A stretch of DNA of 64,000 bases. Source: Haemophilus sputorum CCUG 13788. GTDB taxonomy: Bacteria > Pseudomonadota > Gammaproteobacteria > Enterobacterales > Pasteurellaceae. Within the stretch, counting starts at the first letter, position 1. Every line of letters begins with the position of its first letter. Shown piece by piece: positions 55,668 to 64,000 of the stretch. The notes beneath the pieces were generated by a model, which saw nothing but the letters and a program-made list of their open reading frames with translations, had not been told where the DNA came from and searched no databases. Location of the stretch: contig NZ_AFNK01000003.1 in the NCBI RefSeq assembly GCF_000238795.1, positions 1 through 64,000 of the forward strand. The letters are read 5' to 3'. The translations under genes were made by a program, and so were the position numbers.

Positions 55668-56456
55668 ATGAAGACAATTGTAAGTGGGTTTCAGCGTTTT
55701 TTGGCTTTTGATGAGCTACTTAAGCAGCTAGTTATTCGCGATGTAAAACTTAAATATAGACGAAGCTATCTGGGTTATTTGTGGAGTATTTTAAATCCAC
55801 TAATGTTAATGATGGTGTTAGTGGTTGTTTTCTCAAACATATTTCGTTTTGATATTCCAAACTTTCCACTTTATATGATTGCCGGTCAAACAATGTTCAA
55901 TTTTATGATTGAGGCAACCAATAATGCAGTTTGGTCTATTACTGGAAATGCTTCATTGCTTAAAAAAACCTATGTACCGAAATATATTTTTACCCTTTCT
56001 AAAGTAGGAAGCTCATTAGTTAATCTTGTCTTTTCTTTGGGCGCCTTAGTGCTAGTGATGGTTTTTACTGGTGCTGAGTTTTCTTGGAACCTTTTATACT
56101 TTCCTATTATTATCTTGCAAGTGCTGATTTTTAGCTTAGGTATTAGTTTATTTTTAGCGGCAGCAACAGTTTTCTTCCGAGATATTCAATATCTTTGGGG
56201 AGTGTTTACTTCCATGTGGATGTATCTAACTCCCTTGTTTTATCCAGTAAACATCATTCCAGAAGAATATCGTTGGGCATATATGAATTTAAACCCAATG
56301 TATCGTTATATTGAGCAATTCCGAGATATTGTGTTATACGCTAAAGCACCAGATTTTAATTCCATGCTAGTTGGATTTATTGTCGCTTTTGGATTTTTGA
56401 TTTTAGGTGCTTGGTATTTTAATAAAAAACAAGACGAGTTTATTTTATATATCTAA
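55668..56456 (+). CDS. wzm: Polysaccharide ABC exporter, permease (Wzm type)
   Basis: ABC-2 transporter permease (262 aa) with six helices, which moves lipid-linked O chains across the inner membrane. The family start DVKLKYRRSYLGYLWSILNP (residues 25-44) and LTPLFYPVNIIPEEYRW (about 188-204) are clear. Its TAATG stop overlaps the wzt start. First gene of the O-antigen operon. Confidence 0.93.
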   Translation: MKTIVSGFQRFLAFDELLKQLVIRDVKLKYRRSYLGYLWSILNPLMLMMVLVVVFSNIFRFDIPNFPLYMIAGQTMFNFMIEATNNAVWSITGNASLLKKTYVPKYIFTLSKVGSSLVNLVFSLGALVLVMVFTGAEFSWNLLYFPIIILQVLIFSLGISLFLAAATVFFRDIQYLWGVFTSMWMYLTPLFYPVNIIPEEYRWAYMNLNPMYRYIEQFRDIVLYAKAPDFNSMLVGFIVAFGFLILGAWYFNKKQDEFILYI

Positions 56457-57187
56457 TGAATACAGAAACTGTTATTAAAGTCACTAATGCTACCGTTCGT
56501 TTTAATAAAGCAACCGAACAATACAATGGCTTAAAAGAGTATGTGATTAAGATGCTAAAGGGCGAACTTATGTTCCAAGAGTTTTTAGCATTAAGAGATG
56601 TAAATCTTGAAGTAAAGAAAGGCGAATCGTGGGGGCTAATTGGTACCAATGGTTCAGGTAAGTCAACGCTTCTAAAACTCATTTGTGGTATTTTAAAACC
56701 CTATAAAGGTACGGTAGAAGTACACGGTAATATTGCACCGTTGATTGAGCTAGGTGCAGGTTTTGATGGCGAACTTACTGCAAGAGAGAATATCTATCTC
56801 AATGGTGCTCTGCTTGGGCATAAGAAAGCTTTTATGGAGCAGCATTTTGATGAAATTATTGAGTTTGCGGAACTGCAAGATTTTGTGGATGTGCCACTTA
56901 AAAACTTTTCATCAGGAATGGCAGCACGGTTAGGCTTTGCAGTGGCAACGATAGTGAAGCCAGAAATTTTAATTGTGGATGAAGTATTGGCTGTAGGTGA
57001 TGCAGCATTCCAAGAAAAATGTAAGCAACGGATGGAAAAAATGTTGGCTGGTGGCACAACGCTTTTATTTGTTTCTCACTCTATCGACCAAGTTAAAGAG
57101 CTTTGTCAGAATGTTATTTGGATTGATAAAGGTGTTGTGAAGGCAATAGGTAAAGCGGAAGATGTAATTCCACTATATGACAGATAA
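56456..57187 (+). CDS. wzt: Polysaccharide ABC exporter, ATP-binding protein (Wzt type)
   Basis: ATPase (243 aa) of the O-antigen exporter. Walker A is GTNGSGKSTLLK (about residues 63-74), the signature is FSSGMAARLGFAVA (about 152-165), and Walker B is ILIVDEVLAVGD (about 172-183), all typical of the polysaccharide-export subgroup. It ends soon after the nucleotide-binding domain, so it lacks the C-terminal carbohydrate-binding domain that some Wzt proteins use to recognise the capped chain end; export is then probably coupled to synthesis. Overlaps wzm by one base. Confidence 0.93.
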   Translation: MNTETVIKVTNATVRFNKATEQYNGLKEYVIKMLKGELMFQEFLALRDVNLEVKKGESWGLIGTNGSGKSTLLKLICGILKPYKGTVEVHGNIAPLIELGAGFDGELTARENIYLNGALLGHKKAFMEQHFDEIIEFAELQDFVDVPLKNFSSGMAARLGFAVATIVKPEILIVDEVLAVGDAAFQEKCKQRMEKMLAGGTTLLFVSHSIDQVKELCQNVIWIDKGVVKAIGKAEDVIPLYDR

Positions 57188-57235
57188 ATTTTAGTTTTTT
57201 AGTACAAAATAACAGTATTTAATACAGGTATATTT

Positions 57236-58990
57236 ATGCATACTTTACAAAGAGCGGTATTTCCTAGTTTTTCATTATGTTCGCAAACGGAGTTATATTT
57301 TAGATATAACGAATTTGTAGATTTAGATATAAATAATCGTATATTAAAGTTGGCTAAGTTTGGTGTTTTTTCTACAGATACTTATTTTAATAGTATTAGT
57401 GTTGGTAAGTGGAAAAGACATACTAATGTTGATAGCCTTCAATTTTTAATTAAATTTAAAGGTAAAATAAAGATTGTTTGGAATTTAAAACAGTTGCATT
57501 TTAGTGACCGAATTTTGAGTGAAGAATATCTTGATAGTGATGAAGTAACAACATTGCATATTCAACTTCCTTTTTGGGAAAATATTGAAGATGGGATGCT
57601 TTCTTTTGATATTGAAGCTTTCTCTGATGCGGAAGTGATGGATTTCTCTTATTTAACAGAGTGCAATACTCAAAATGTTATAAAATTAGGAATTGTCATT
57701 ACTCATTTTAATCGTCAGAATTTTGTATTGCCAGCCGTTGAGCGATTAAATAACCAATTATTAAAAGAACCTGAATTTAATAATAAGGTTGATTTATATA
57801 TTGTTGATAATAGCCAAAATTTACCAGAAATTGAAAATGTAACTATCATTCCTAATGAAAATTTAGGTGGTTCAGGTGGTTTCACTCGAGGTTTAATGCA
57901 TCTTAAGGAAAGCGGTAGTTATACTCACTGTTTGTTTATGGATGATGATGCTTCGTGTGAGGTTGAGGGTATTAAGCGTACAATATCTTTCTTAGAGCAT
58001 GCTTTAGATCATAAGACTGCATTAGCAGGGGCGATGCTTAGAGAGGCAGAAATGTTCCGTCAATTTGAAAATGGGGCAAAATTTGATGGCGTCTGTAAAG
58101 CGGTTAAACCAAATCTAGATCTAAGAGAGGTTAATTCTTTATTAATCAATGAACAAGAAGAACATATTGATTATGGTGGTTGGTGGTTCTTTGCATTTCC
58201 ATTATCAGAAGTAAAACATTATGCTTTCCCTTATTTTGTGCGTGGAGATGATTCGGGATTTAGCCTAGTTCATGATTTTAAAATTTTAACATTAAATGGT
58301 ATTTCTTCATGGCAAGAAGATTTCTCATTAAAAAATGGACCATTACCACATTATTTAGATACTCGTTATCACATTATGCATTATTTACATAATTTGGTTC
58401 GAGGAAATGCAAAAGATGTGATAAAAACAACCGCTAGAATGTGCTTAAAAAATCTATTGTCATATCAATATGAAACAGCATTGGCTTCTATTTTAGCGAT
58501 GGAAGATGTAATGAAAGGAAAGTCTTTTTGGGAACAGAATGTTAGTATGTCTGAAAGACGACCTGAAATTCAAAAAATAATTTCTGCTGAAAAAGTTATA
58601 GATATTCCTTATGAGGTTTCGTCCAATGTTATTTGGGGAAAACCAGAAGAAGGACGTCTTGCTCGATTATTCCGTTGGGCTACATTAAATGGGCATATTT
58701 TACCAAAAGTATTCTTTAAAAAAGGTATGGTGTGGCAACCTAAAGGATTTGGCGGTAATTTAAGAGAAGTTTATCGCTATAATAAGGTGCTTTATATCCA
58801 TTGGCCAACTCAAAAGGGATTTATTCTTGAGCATGATAAGAAAAAATTCTTTAGTTATTTAATTAGATATACTAAAGCTGCGTTTAATTTATATAAGAAT
58901 TATGATTCTCTTAAAAAAGAGTATCAATCATCTTATGATGAGTTAACCAGTGCAGAATTTTGGAAAAAACAATTCAAGCAAGATAAATAA
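57236..58990 (+). CDS. Galactofuranosyltransferase, GlfT2-like (GT2)
   Basis: A 584-aa transferase that probably adds galactofuranose from UDP-Galf. Residues 1-~145 form a beta-rich N-terminal domain. The GT-A domain starts near 151 (LGIVITHFNRQ) and has NENLGGSGGFTRG (about 206-218), the metal-binding MDDDA (235-239), GGWWFFAFP (about 313-321) and VRGDDSGF (about 336-343). A helical C-terminal part follows. This order is that of mycobacterial GlfT2. The glf gene for its donor comes next. The coding region is visibly richer in A+T than its neighbours, suggesting a different origin. Confidence 0.87.
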   Translation: MHTLQRAVFPSFSLCSQTELYFRYNEFVDLDINNRILKLAKFGVFSTDTYFNSISVGKWKRHTNVDSLQFLIKFKGKIKIVWNLKQLHFSDRILSEEYLDSDEVTTLHIQLPFWENIEDGMLSFDIEAFSDAEVMDFSYLTECNTQNVIKLGIVITHFNRQNFVLPAVERLNNQLLKEPEFNNKVDLYIVDNSQNLPEIENVTIIPNENLGGSGGFTRGLMHLKESGSYTHCLFMDDDASCEVEGIKRTISFLEHALDHKTALAGAMLREAEMFRQFENGAKFDGVCKAVKPNLDLREVNSLLINEQEEHIDYGGWWFFAFPLSEVKHYAFPYFVRGDDSGFSLVHDFKILTLNGISSWQEDFSLKNGPLPHYLDTRYHIMHYLHNLVRGNAKDVIKTTARMCLKNLLSYQYETALASILAMEDVMKGKSFWEQNVSMSERRPEIQKIISAEKVIDIPYEVSSNVIWGKPEEGRLARLFRWATLNGHILPKVFFKKGMVWQPKGFGGNLREVYRYNKVLYIHWPTQKGFILEHDKKKFFSYLIRYTKAAFNLYKNYDSLKKEYQSSYDELTSAEFWKKQFKQDK

Positions 58991-58997
58991 AAGGTAA

Positions 58998-60149
<1,152 letters not shown>

Positions 60150-60168
60150 GTATAGCGAGCCTATCATC

Positions 60169-60199
60169 AAGCCATATACGATTTCGTGTATGGCTTTTG
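60169..60199 (+). terminator. Possible terminator inside the O-antigen operon
   Basis: AAGCCATATACG-ATTT-CGTGTATGGCTT followed by TTGTTT, between glf and the next transferase. It may split the operon or lower downstream expression. Confidence 0.6.
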
Positions 60200-60221
60200 T
60201 TTAAATAAAATTGAGTCAATT

Positions 60222-61148
60222 ATGCATACTGAAAAATCAATTTGTGCAGTGGTTGTGACATTTAACCGCAAAGCATTATTATTAAATTGTTTAAATGCAC
60301 TGAAAGCCCAAACACATCCTTTAACTCATATTGTGGTGATTGATAATACCAGTACTGATGGCACAGCTGATTTTTTAGGTGAGCATGGTTGGACAAATAA
60401 TGATGCTTTTACTTTGATCACCTTGCCCGAAAATATGGGAGGGGCAGGCGGATTCCATGAGGGAATCAAGTATGCTTTTGAGCATGGCTTTGATTATATT
60501 TGGCTAATGGATGATGATGGTGTTCCTGCGAATGATTGTTTAGCGAGATTATTCCCATTTGCGACAGAAAATAATTATTTAGGCCCATTAGTGCTTGATA
60601 TTAAACAACCCAATAAATTTTGTTTTCCGATGCGACTACCTTCAACCTTGAAAAGGTTAGATACGTTAGCTGATCTGAGAGCATTAGAAATCAAAGAAAA
60701 AATAGACGGTATAGTTATTCCATTTAACGGTATTCTGCTTTCATCGAAAGTGGTTGAAAAGGTCGGTTTCCCTTTAAAAGAGTATTTTATTTGGGGGGAT
60801 GATATGGAATACACGGCAAGAATGAAAAAATATGGTGTAGACATTGCTTCTATTGTAGATGCTTATTTTTATCATCCTAAAGATGAATCATTAGGTACGC
60901 CGATGTTTTTTAATAAACTACATTTTAACGATACACCATCGAAGTTGAAACTTTATTGCATGTGTAGAAATGCTATATCCAATCATAAAAAATATAGTGG
61001 CTATTTGCATGTTTTGGCATTTATATTTAAAGTTTTATGGTTCTATTCATTGACCAAACCTAGTTTTTCTAAATTGAGTATCGCTGCCAGAGGAATTTTT
61101 CATGGCATAATGAGGGACTTCTCTCATCATAAGGATTACTTAAAATAA
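60222..61148 (+). CDS. Family 2 glycosyltransferase, galactofuranosyltransferase-like
   Basis: A 308-aa GT-A transferase. The fold starts at ICAVVVTFNRK (residues 7-17), then PENMGGAGGFHEGI (about 72-85), the metal-binding MDDDG (about 98-102), and WGDDMEYTARMK (about 189-200). The ENMGG-GGFHEG motif is of the kind seen in galactofuranosyl and rhamnosyl transferases, so it may start or link the Galf chain. The frame is open 12 codons further upstream, but that part covers the terminator-like hairpin; the ATG at 60222 begins the usual N-terminus. Confidence 0.87.
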   Translation: MHTEKSICAVVVTFNRKALLLNCLNALKAQTHPLTHIVVIDNTSTDGTADFLGEHGWTNNDAFTLITLPENMGGAGGFHEGIKYAFEHGFDYIWLMDDDGVPANDCLARLFPFATENNYLGPLVLDIKQPNKFCFPMRLPSTLKRLDTLADLRALEIKEKIDGIVIPFNGILLSSKVVEKVGFPLKEYFIWGDDMEYTARMKKYGVDIASIVDAYFYHPKDESLGTPMFFNKLHFNDTPSKLKLYCMCRNAISNHKKYSGYLHVLAFIFKVLWFYSLTKPSFSKLSIAARGIFHGIMRDFSHHKDYLK

Positions 61149-61149
61149 T

Positions 61150-61920
61150 ATGCAAAAGCTTACTGTATTAGTGATTACGCATAAAGACTATGAATTTCCT
61201 CATTCAGCATGTTATCGTCCGCTGTTTGTAGGGGGTGTTGCAAGCGGTCTAAAAAATGAGGACTTTTACCAAGATAATTCAGGTATAAATATTGCTGAGA
61301 AAAACAGTAGTTTTTGTGAACTTACCGGGCTTTATTGGGCTTGGAAAAACGGTGTGTTTGAAAATAATCAATATGTTGGGTTGGTACATTATCGCCGCTA
61401 TTTTTCGGGTAAAGCATTATATTTGAAAAAAAAACAAATTGCTTCAGAGTCAGAGCTGTTAAGCATTTTAGATAAATGTGATGTAATTTTACCGAGAAAA
61501 CGGAATTATTTTATCGAATCAATTTACTCTCATTACCAACATGCACATCATATCAAAGATCTTGATATAACAAGGACAGTTATCACTGAATTGCAACCTG
61601 AATATTTAAAGAGTTTTGATACCGTGATGCAAGGTCGTAAACTTCATCTATACAATATGTTTGTAATGTCATCAGAAAAAGCATCAGAATACTGCCTCTG
61701 GCTTTTCTCTATTTTGTTTGAATTAGAGAAGCGCCTAGATATTACTCAGTATGATAATTATCAAAAAAGGGTCTTTGGGTTTATTGCAGAACGTTTGTTT
61801 AATGTTTGGGTGCTACATAATCAATTGAATGTGAAGTTTCTTCCTGTAGTAAATTTAGAGGGAGAGAATTTATTGAAAAAAGCGTTTGGTATGATTAAGC
61901 GCAGAATAGTTAAAAAATAG
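61150..61920 (+). CDS. DUF4422 protein, probable glycosyltransferase
   Basis: A 256-aa protein of the DUF4422 family, common in capsule and O-antigen loci and thought to be glycosyltransferases. Landmarks are [11 protein letters not shown] (about residues 56-66), [12 protein letters not shown] (about 75-86) and [20 protein letters not shown] (about 201-220). The start lies 1 bp after the previous stop. The codons for Lys-Lys-Lys near residue 97 form an A9 tract (61436-61444), where slippage would switch the gene off. Confidence 0.85.
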   Translation: MQKLTVLVITHKDYEFPHSACYRPLFVGGVASGLKNEDFYQDNSGINIAEKNSSFCELTGLYWAWKNGVFENNQYVGLVHYRRYFSGKALYLKKKQIASESELLSILDKCDVILPRKRNYFIESIYSHYQHAHHIKDLDITRTVITELQPEYLKSFDTVMQGRKLHLYNMFVMSSEKASEYCLWLFSILFELEKRLDITQYDNYQKRVFGFIAERLFNVWVLHNQLNVKFLPVVNLEGENLLKKAFGMIKRRIVKK

Positions 61921-61931
61921 AAAGAAATAAA

Positions 61932-62999
61932 ATGCCTAAAAAATTGTTAATTACAGGTGGGGCTGGTTTTATCGGTTCTGCTGTAATTCGTTATATTATC
62001 GAAAACACACAAGATAGCGTAGTCAATGTTGATAAATTAACCTATGCGAGCAATTTAGATTCTTTAGAGTCGGTTAAAAACAATCCGCGTTATGCTTTTG
62101 AGCAAGTAGATATTTGTAATATAAAAGAATTGTCTCGAGTATTAGAACAACACCAACCTGATGCAATTATGCATTTAGCGGCAGAAAGTCATGTTGATCG
62201 CTCTATTGATGGCTCAGCGGTATTTATTGAGACAAACATTGTAGGCACTTATACGTTATTAGAGGCTGCTCGTGTATATTGGGATAATTTGAGTGATGAG
62301 AGAAAAATGGCATTTCGCTTTCATCATATTTCAACGGATGAGGTTTATGGCGATTTAGCCCTACAAGATAGTTTATTTACCGAAACTTCTCCTTATTCCC
62401 CAAGCAGCCCCTATTCGGCTTCTAAGGCATCAAGCGACCATTTAGTGCGAGCATGGGCTCGAACTTATGGTTTACCAATTATTGTTACGAATAGTTCAAA
62501 TAATTACGGGGCTTTCCAGTTCCCTGAAAAATTAATTCCTTTGATGATCTTAAATGCTTTAGCTGGAAAGCCACTACCAATATATGGTAATGGCCTACAA
62601 AGACGAGATTGGCTATTTGTAGATGATCATGCACAAGCACTATATAAAGTTGTCACGGAAGGAAACGTTGGCGAGACTTACAATATTGGTGGGAAAAATG
62701 AAAAAGCGAATATTGATGTCGTACTTGCAATTTGTCATTTGTTAGAAGAGCTTGCACCAAATAAGCCTAAAAATGTGGCGAAATATGAAGATTTAATTTC
62801 GTATGTCAAAGATCGACCAGGCCACGATTTGCGTTATGCGCTTGATATCACAAAAATTGAACATGAATTAAGCTGGAAACCAAAAGAGACATTTGAATCA
62901 GGTATTCGTAAAACAGTAGAATGGTATTTGAATAACAAAAAATGGTGGAGCCGTGTGTTAGATGGTTCATATCACCGCGGATATTTGAGTGTTAAATAA
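61932..62999 (+). CDS. rmlB: dTDP-glucose 4,6-dehydratase
   Basis: NAD-dependent short-chain dehydrogenase (355 aa), second step of dTDP-sugar synthesis (toward dTDP-rhamnose and related deoxysugars). NAD-binding [10 protein letters not shown] lies at residues 8-17, catalytic region [11 protein letters not shown] (about 131-141) with the Asp-Glu pair, and [10 protein letters not shown] (about 162-171) with the Tyr-x3-Lys pair. rmlA, rmlC and rmlD are not in view, so the final sugar cannot be named. An uptake word follows the stop (63003-63011). Confidence 0.95.
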   Translation: MPKKLLITGGAGFIGSAVIRYIIENTQDSVVNVDKLTYASNLDSLESVKNNPRYAFEQVDICNIKELSRVLEQHQPDAIMHLAAESHVDRSIDGSAVFIETNIVGTYTLLEAARVYWDNLSDERKMAFRFHHISTDEVYGDLALQDSLFTETSPYSPSSPYSASKASSDHLVRAWARTYGLPIIVTNSSNNYGAFQFPEKLIPLMILNALAGKPLPIYGNGLQRRDWLFVDDHAQALYKVVTEGNVGETYNIGGKNEKANIDVVLAICHLLEELAPNKPKNVAKYEDLISYVKDRPGHDLRYALDITKIEHELSWKPKETFESGIRKTVEWYLNNKKWWSRVLDGSYHRGYLSVK

Positions 63000-63083
63000 T
63001 TTACAAGCGGTGAAATTTTATGTGCTTCTTGCAAAAGTGCAAAAGCATATAAAATCGTATGCAGAGTTAACAAGGGAAATAAT

Positions 63084-64000
63084 ATGGTAAAAACTTATCG
63101 TTCAGCGCCTTTTATCAATAAGCTTAGCCTTATTGGTACAGACTTTTTCTCTTATATTTTCTCGATCTCTGTGGGTTACTGGCTTTCTCCATTAAATGAT
63201 TTTTCTAATGATATTTTGGAAATTAAAGGTTCTATTTATCGCGCGGGTTCTTTTTTACTTGCCATGCTAGCCAGTATTGGCATTTTATGGGTGGTTTATC
63301 GACATTACACCTATCGTAAACCTTTTTGGGATGAGTTAAGAGATCTTTTCTTCACGCTTTTTGTTATTTCATTGGCTAATTTGGCATTACTGGTTTTTGC
63401 AAAAGTTCCGGAACCACTTGAAACCTGGATAAGCGTTTATGGCGTGCTTTTTGTTTGCTTTCCTATTTTCCGTTTGCTGTGTAAAAAAATATTGAGCCTG
63501 AAAGGAATGTGGGAGATGCCAAGTGCCATTATAGGTACGGGCAGGAATGCTTTTAGAGCGTATAAAGCGATTCAAGCAGAAAAAAATCTCGGTTATCAAG
63601 TCACCGCTTTTGTTGCAAAACAAGATTGTGGCCTTTTAGCCAAAGATTTGGAGTTTATCACCGAGCAACAATTTTTTAAGCAAATAGGAAAATTTGAGAA
63701 AATCTTTATTGCATTAGAGCATGATGAGGCGGAGTTGCTGGCTTATTGGGTAAAGAAGCTATCTCGCCTGAATTTCCGTAATGTATCTATCATTCCTTCC
63801 TTGCAAGGCATTCCGCTTTATGGGGCAGAGGTTTCTCACTTTTTTAGTTCAGAAACTATTGTTTTGCGGATTCCGAATAATTTAGCCAAGCGCTCAACAC
63901 GTTTTGTTAAACGGACTTTTGATATTATCGTGTCTAGTTTGCTCTTAGTTTTTCTTTCTCCACTTTTTTTAGGAATATGGCTAATTATTAAAAAGGATGG
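63084..64000 (+). CDS. wbaP: Undecaprenyl-phosphate hexose-1-phosphate transferase (WbaP-like), cut by the window end
   Basis: The first 305 codons of a polyprenol phosphate sugar-1-phosphate transferase, which starts O-antigen units on the lipid carrier. There are four N-terminal helices (between about residues 13 and 130), a CoA-binding-like middle domain (PSAIIGTGRNAFRAYKAI at about 150-167), and the opening of the catalytic domain (KRSTRFVKRTFDIIVS...LFLSPLF, about 271-295). The usual catalytic Asp-Glu pair and the end lie beyond 64000. AAGGGAAAT precedes the ATG at 63084. Galactose-1-phosphate is the likely substrate by comparison with WbaP. Confidence 0.88.
   Translation, partial: MVKTYRSAPFINKLSLIGTDFFSYIFSISVGYWLSPLNDFSNDILEIKGSIYRAGSFLLAMLASIGILWVVYRHYTYRKPFWDELRDLFFTLFVISLANLALLVFAKVPEPLETWISVYGVLFVCFPIFRLLCKKILSLKGMWEMPSAIIGTGRNAFRAYKAIQAEKNLGYQVTAFVAKQDCGLLAKDLEFITEQQFFKQIGKFEKIFIALEHDEAELLAYWVKKLSRLNFRNVSIIPSLQGIPLYGAEVSHFFSSETIVLRIPNNLAKRSTRFVKRTFDIIVSSLLLVFLSPLFLGIWLIIKKD

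Overview
The window is a 64 kb stretch of a Pasteurellaceae chromosome (low-GC Gammaproteobacteria). About thirty copies of the DNA uptake word ACAAGCGGT or its complement ACCGCTTGT are scattered through it. That is the Actinobacillus pleuropneumoniae ('Apl')-type uptake signal, not the H. influenzae type AAGTGCGGT, of which I saw only one copy. From memory, an O-antigen locus starting right after erpA, as here, is the arrangement in A. pleuropneumoniae. An Actinobacillus or close relative (Mannheimia/Glaesserella side of the family) is therefore the best guess; the species cannot be fixed from this window.

Layout. 1-1116: tRNA-Val, a hypothetical gene, then tRNA-Leu and tRNA-Gly. 1227-2084: purC under a PurR box. 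2319-6939: L-lactate permease and the LutABC lactate oxidation system, with a perfect CRP site in front. 7005-11374: MOSC protein, rmuC, psiE, prfC. 11456-12943: two DUF805 membrane protein genes plus the tail of a third, broken copy. 13034-17540: HmbR-like hemoglobin receptor, divergent from a TbpB-like lipoprotein with a coiled-coil stalk, then hutX and hutZ. 17653-21577: psd, then a siderophore receptor and periplasmic esterase under a probable Fur box. 21801-24074: gshF. 24132-25385: an IS3-family element whose transposase has lost its first catalytic Asp. 25395-33464: a membrane protein of the 'site-specific recombinase' family, a large DUF2157/DUF4401/GDYXXLXY protein, and a fused LplT-Aas phospholipid repair protein.

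33766-37146 holds metE and metF, each behind the same MetR operator at the same distance from its -10. 37202-43171: MerR-like regulator, aromatic amino acid permease, rraA, two lipoproteins, an IS deletion derivative and znuA. 43556-48927: rne, a lipoprotein made of 22-residue repeats, and dsbD. 49165-52013: the artPIQM arginine transporter behind a textbook pair of ARG boxes. 52063-55511: nagA, pth, ychF, erpA.

55668-64000 is the start of an O-antigen locus: an ABC-2 exporter (Wzm/Wzt type), a GlfT2-like galactofuranosyltransferase, UDP-galactopyranose mutase, two further transferases, dTDP-glucose dehydratase, and a priming hexose-1-phosphate transferase cut off by the window edge. Together these point to a galactofuranose-containing O chain exported by an ABC pathway.

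The two parts most worth following are (1) the heme-acquisition cluster with its coiled-coil plus TbpB-like lipoprotein, a candidate co-receptor for the HmbR-like protein, and (2) the IS family, whose ends sit exactly against uptake-sequence hairpins at two places.
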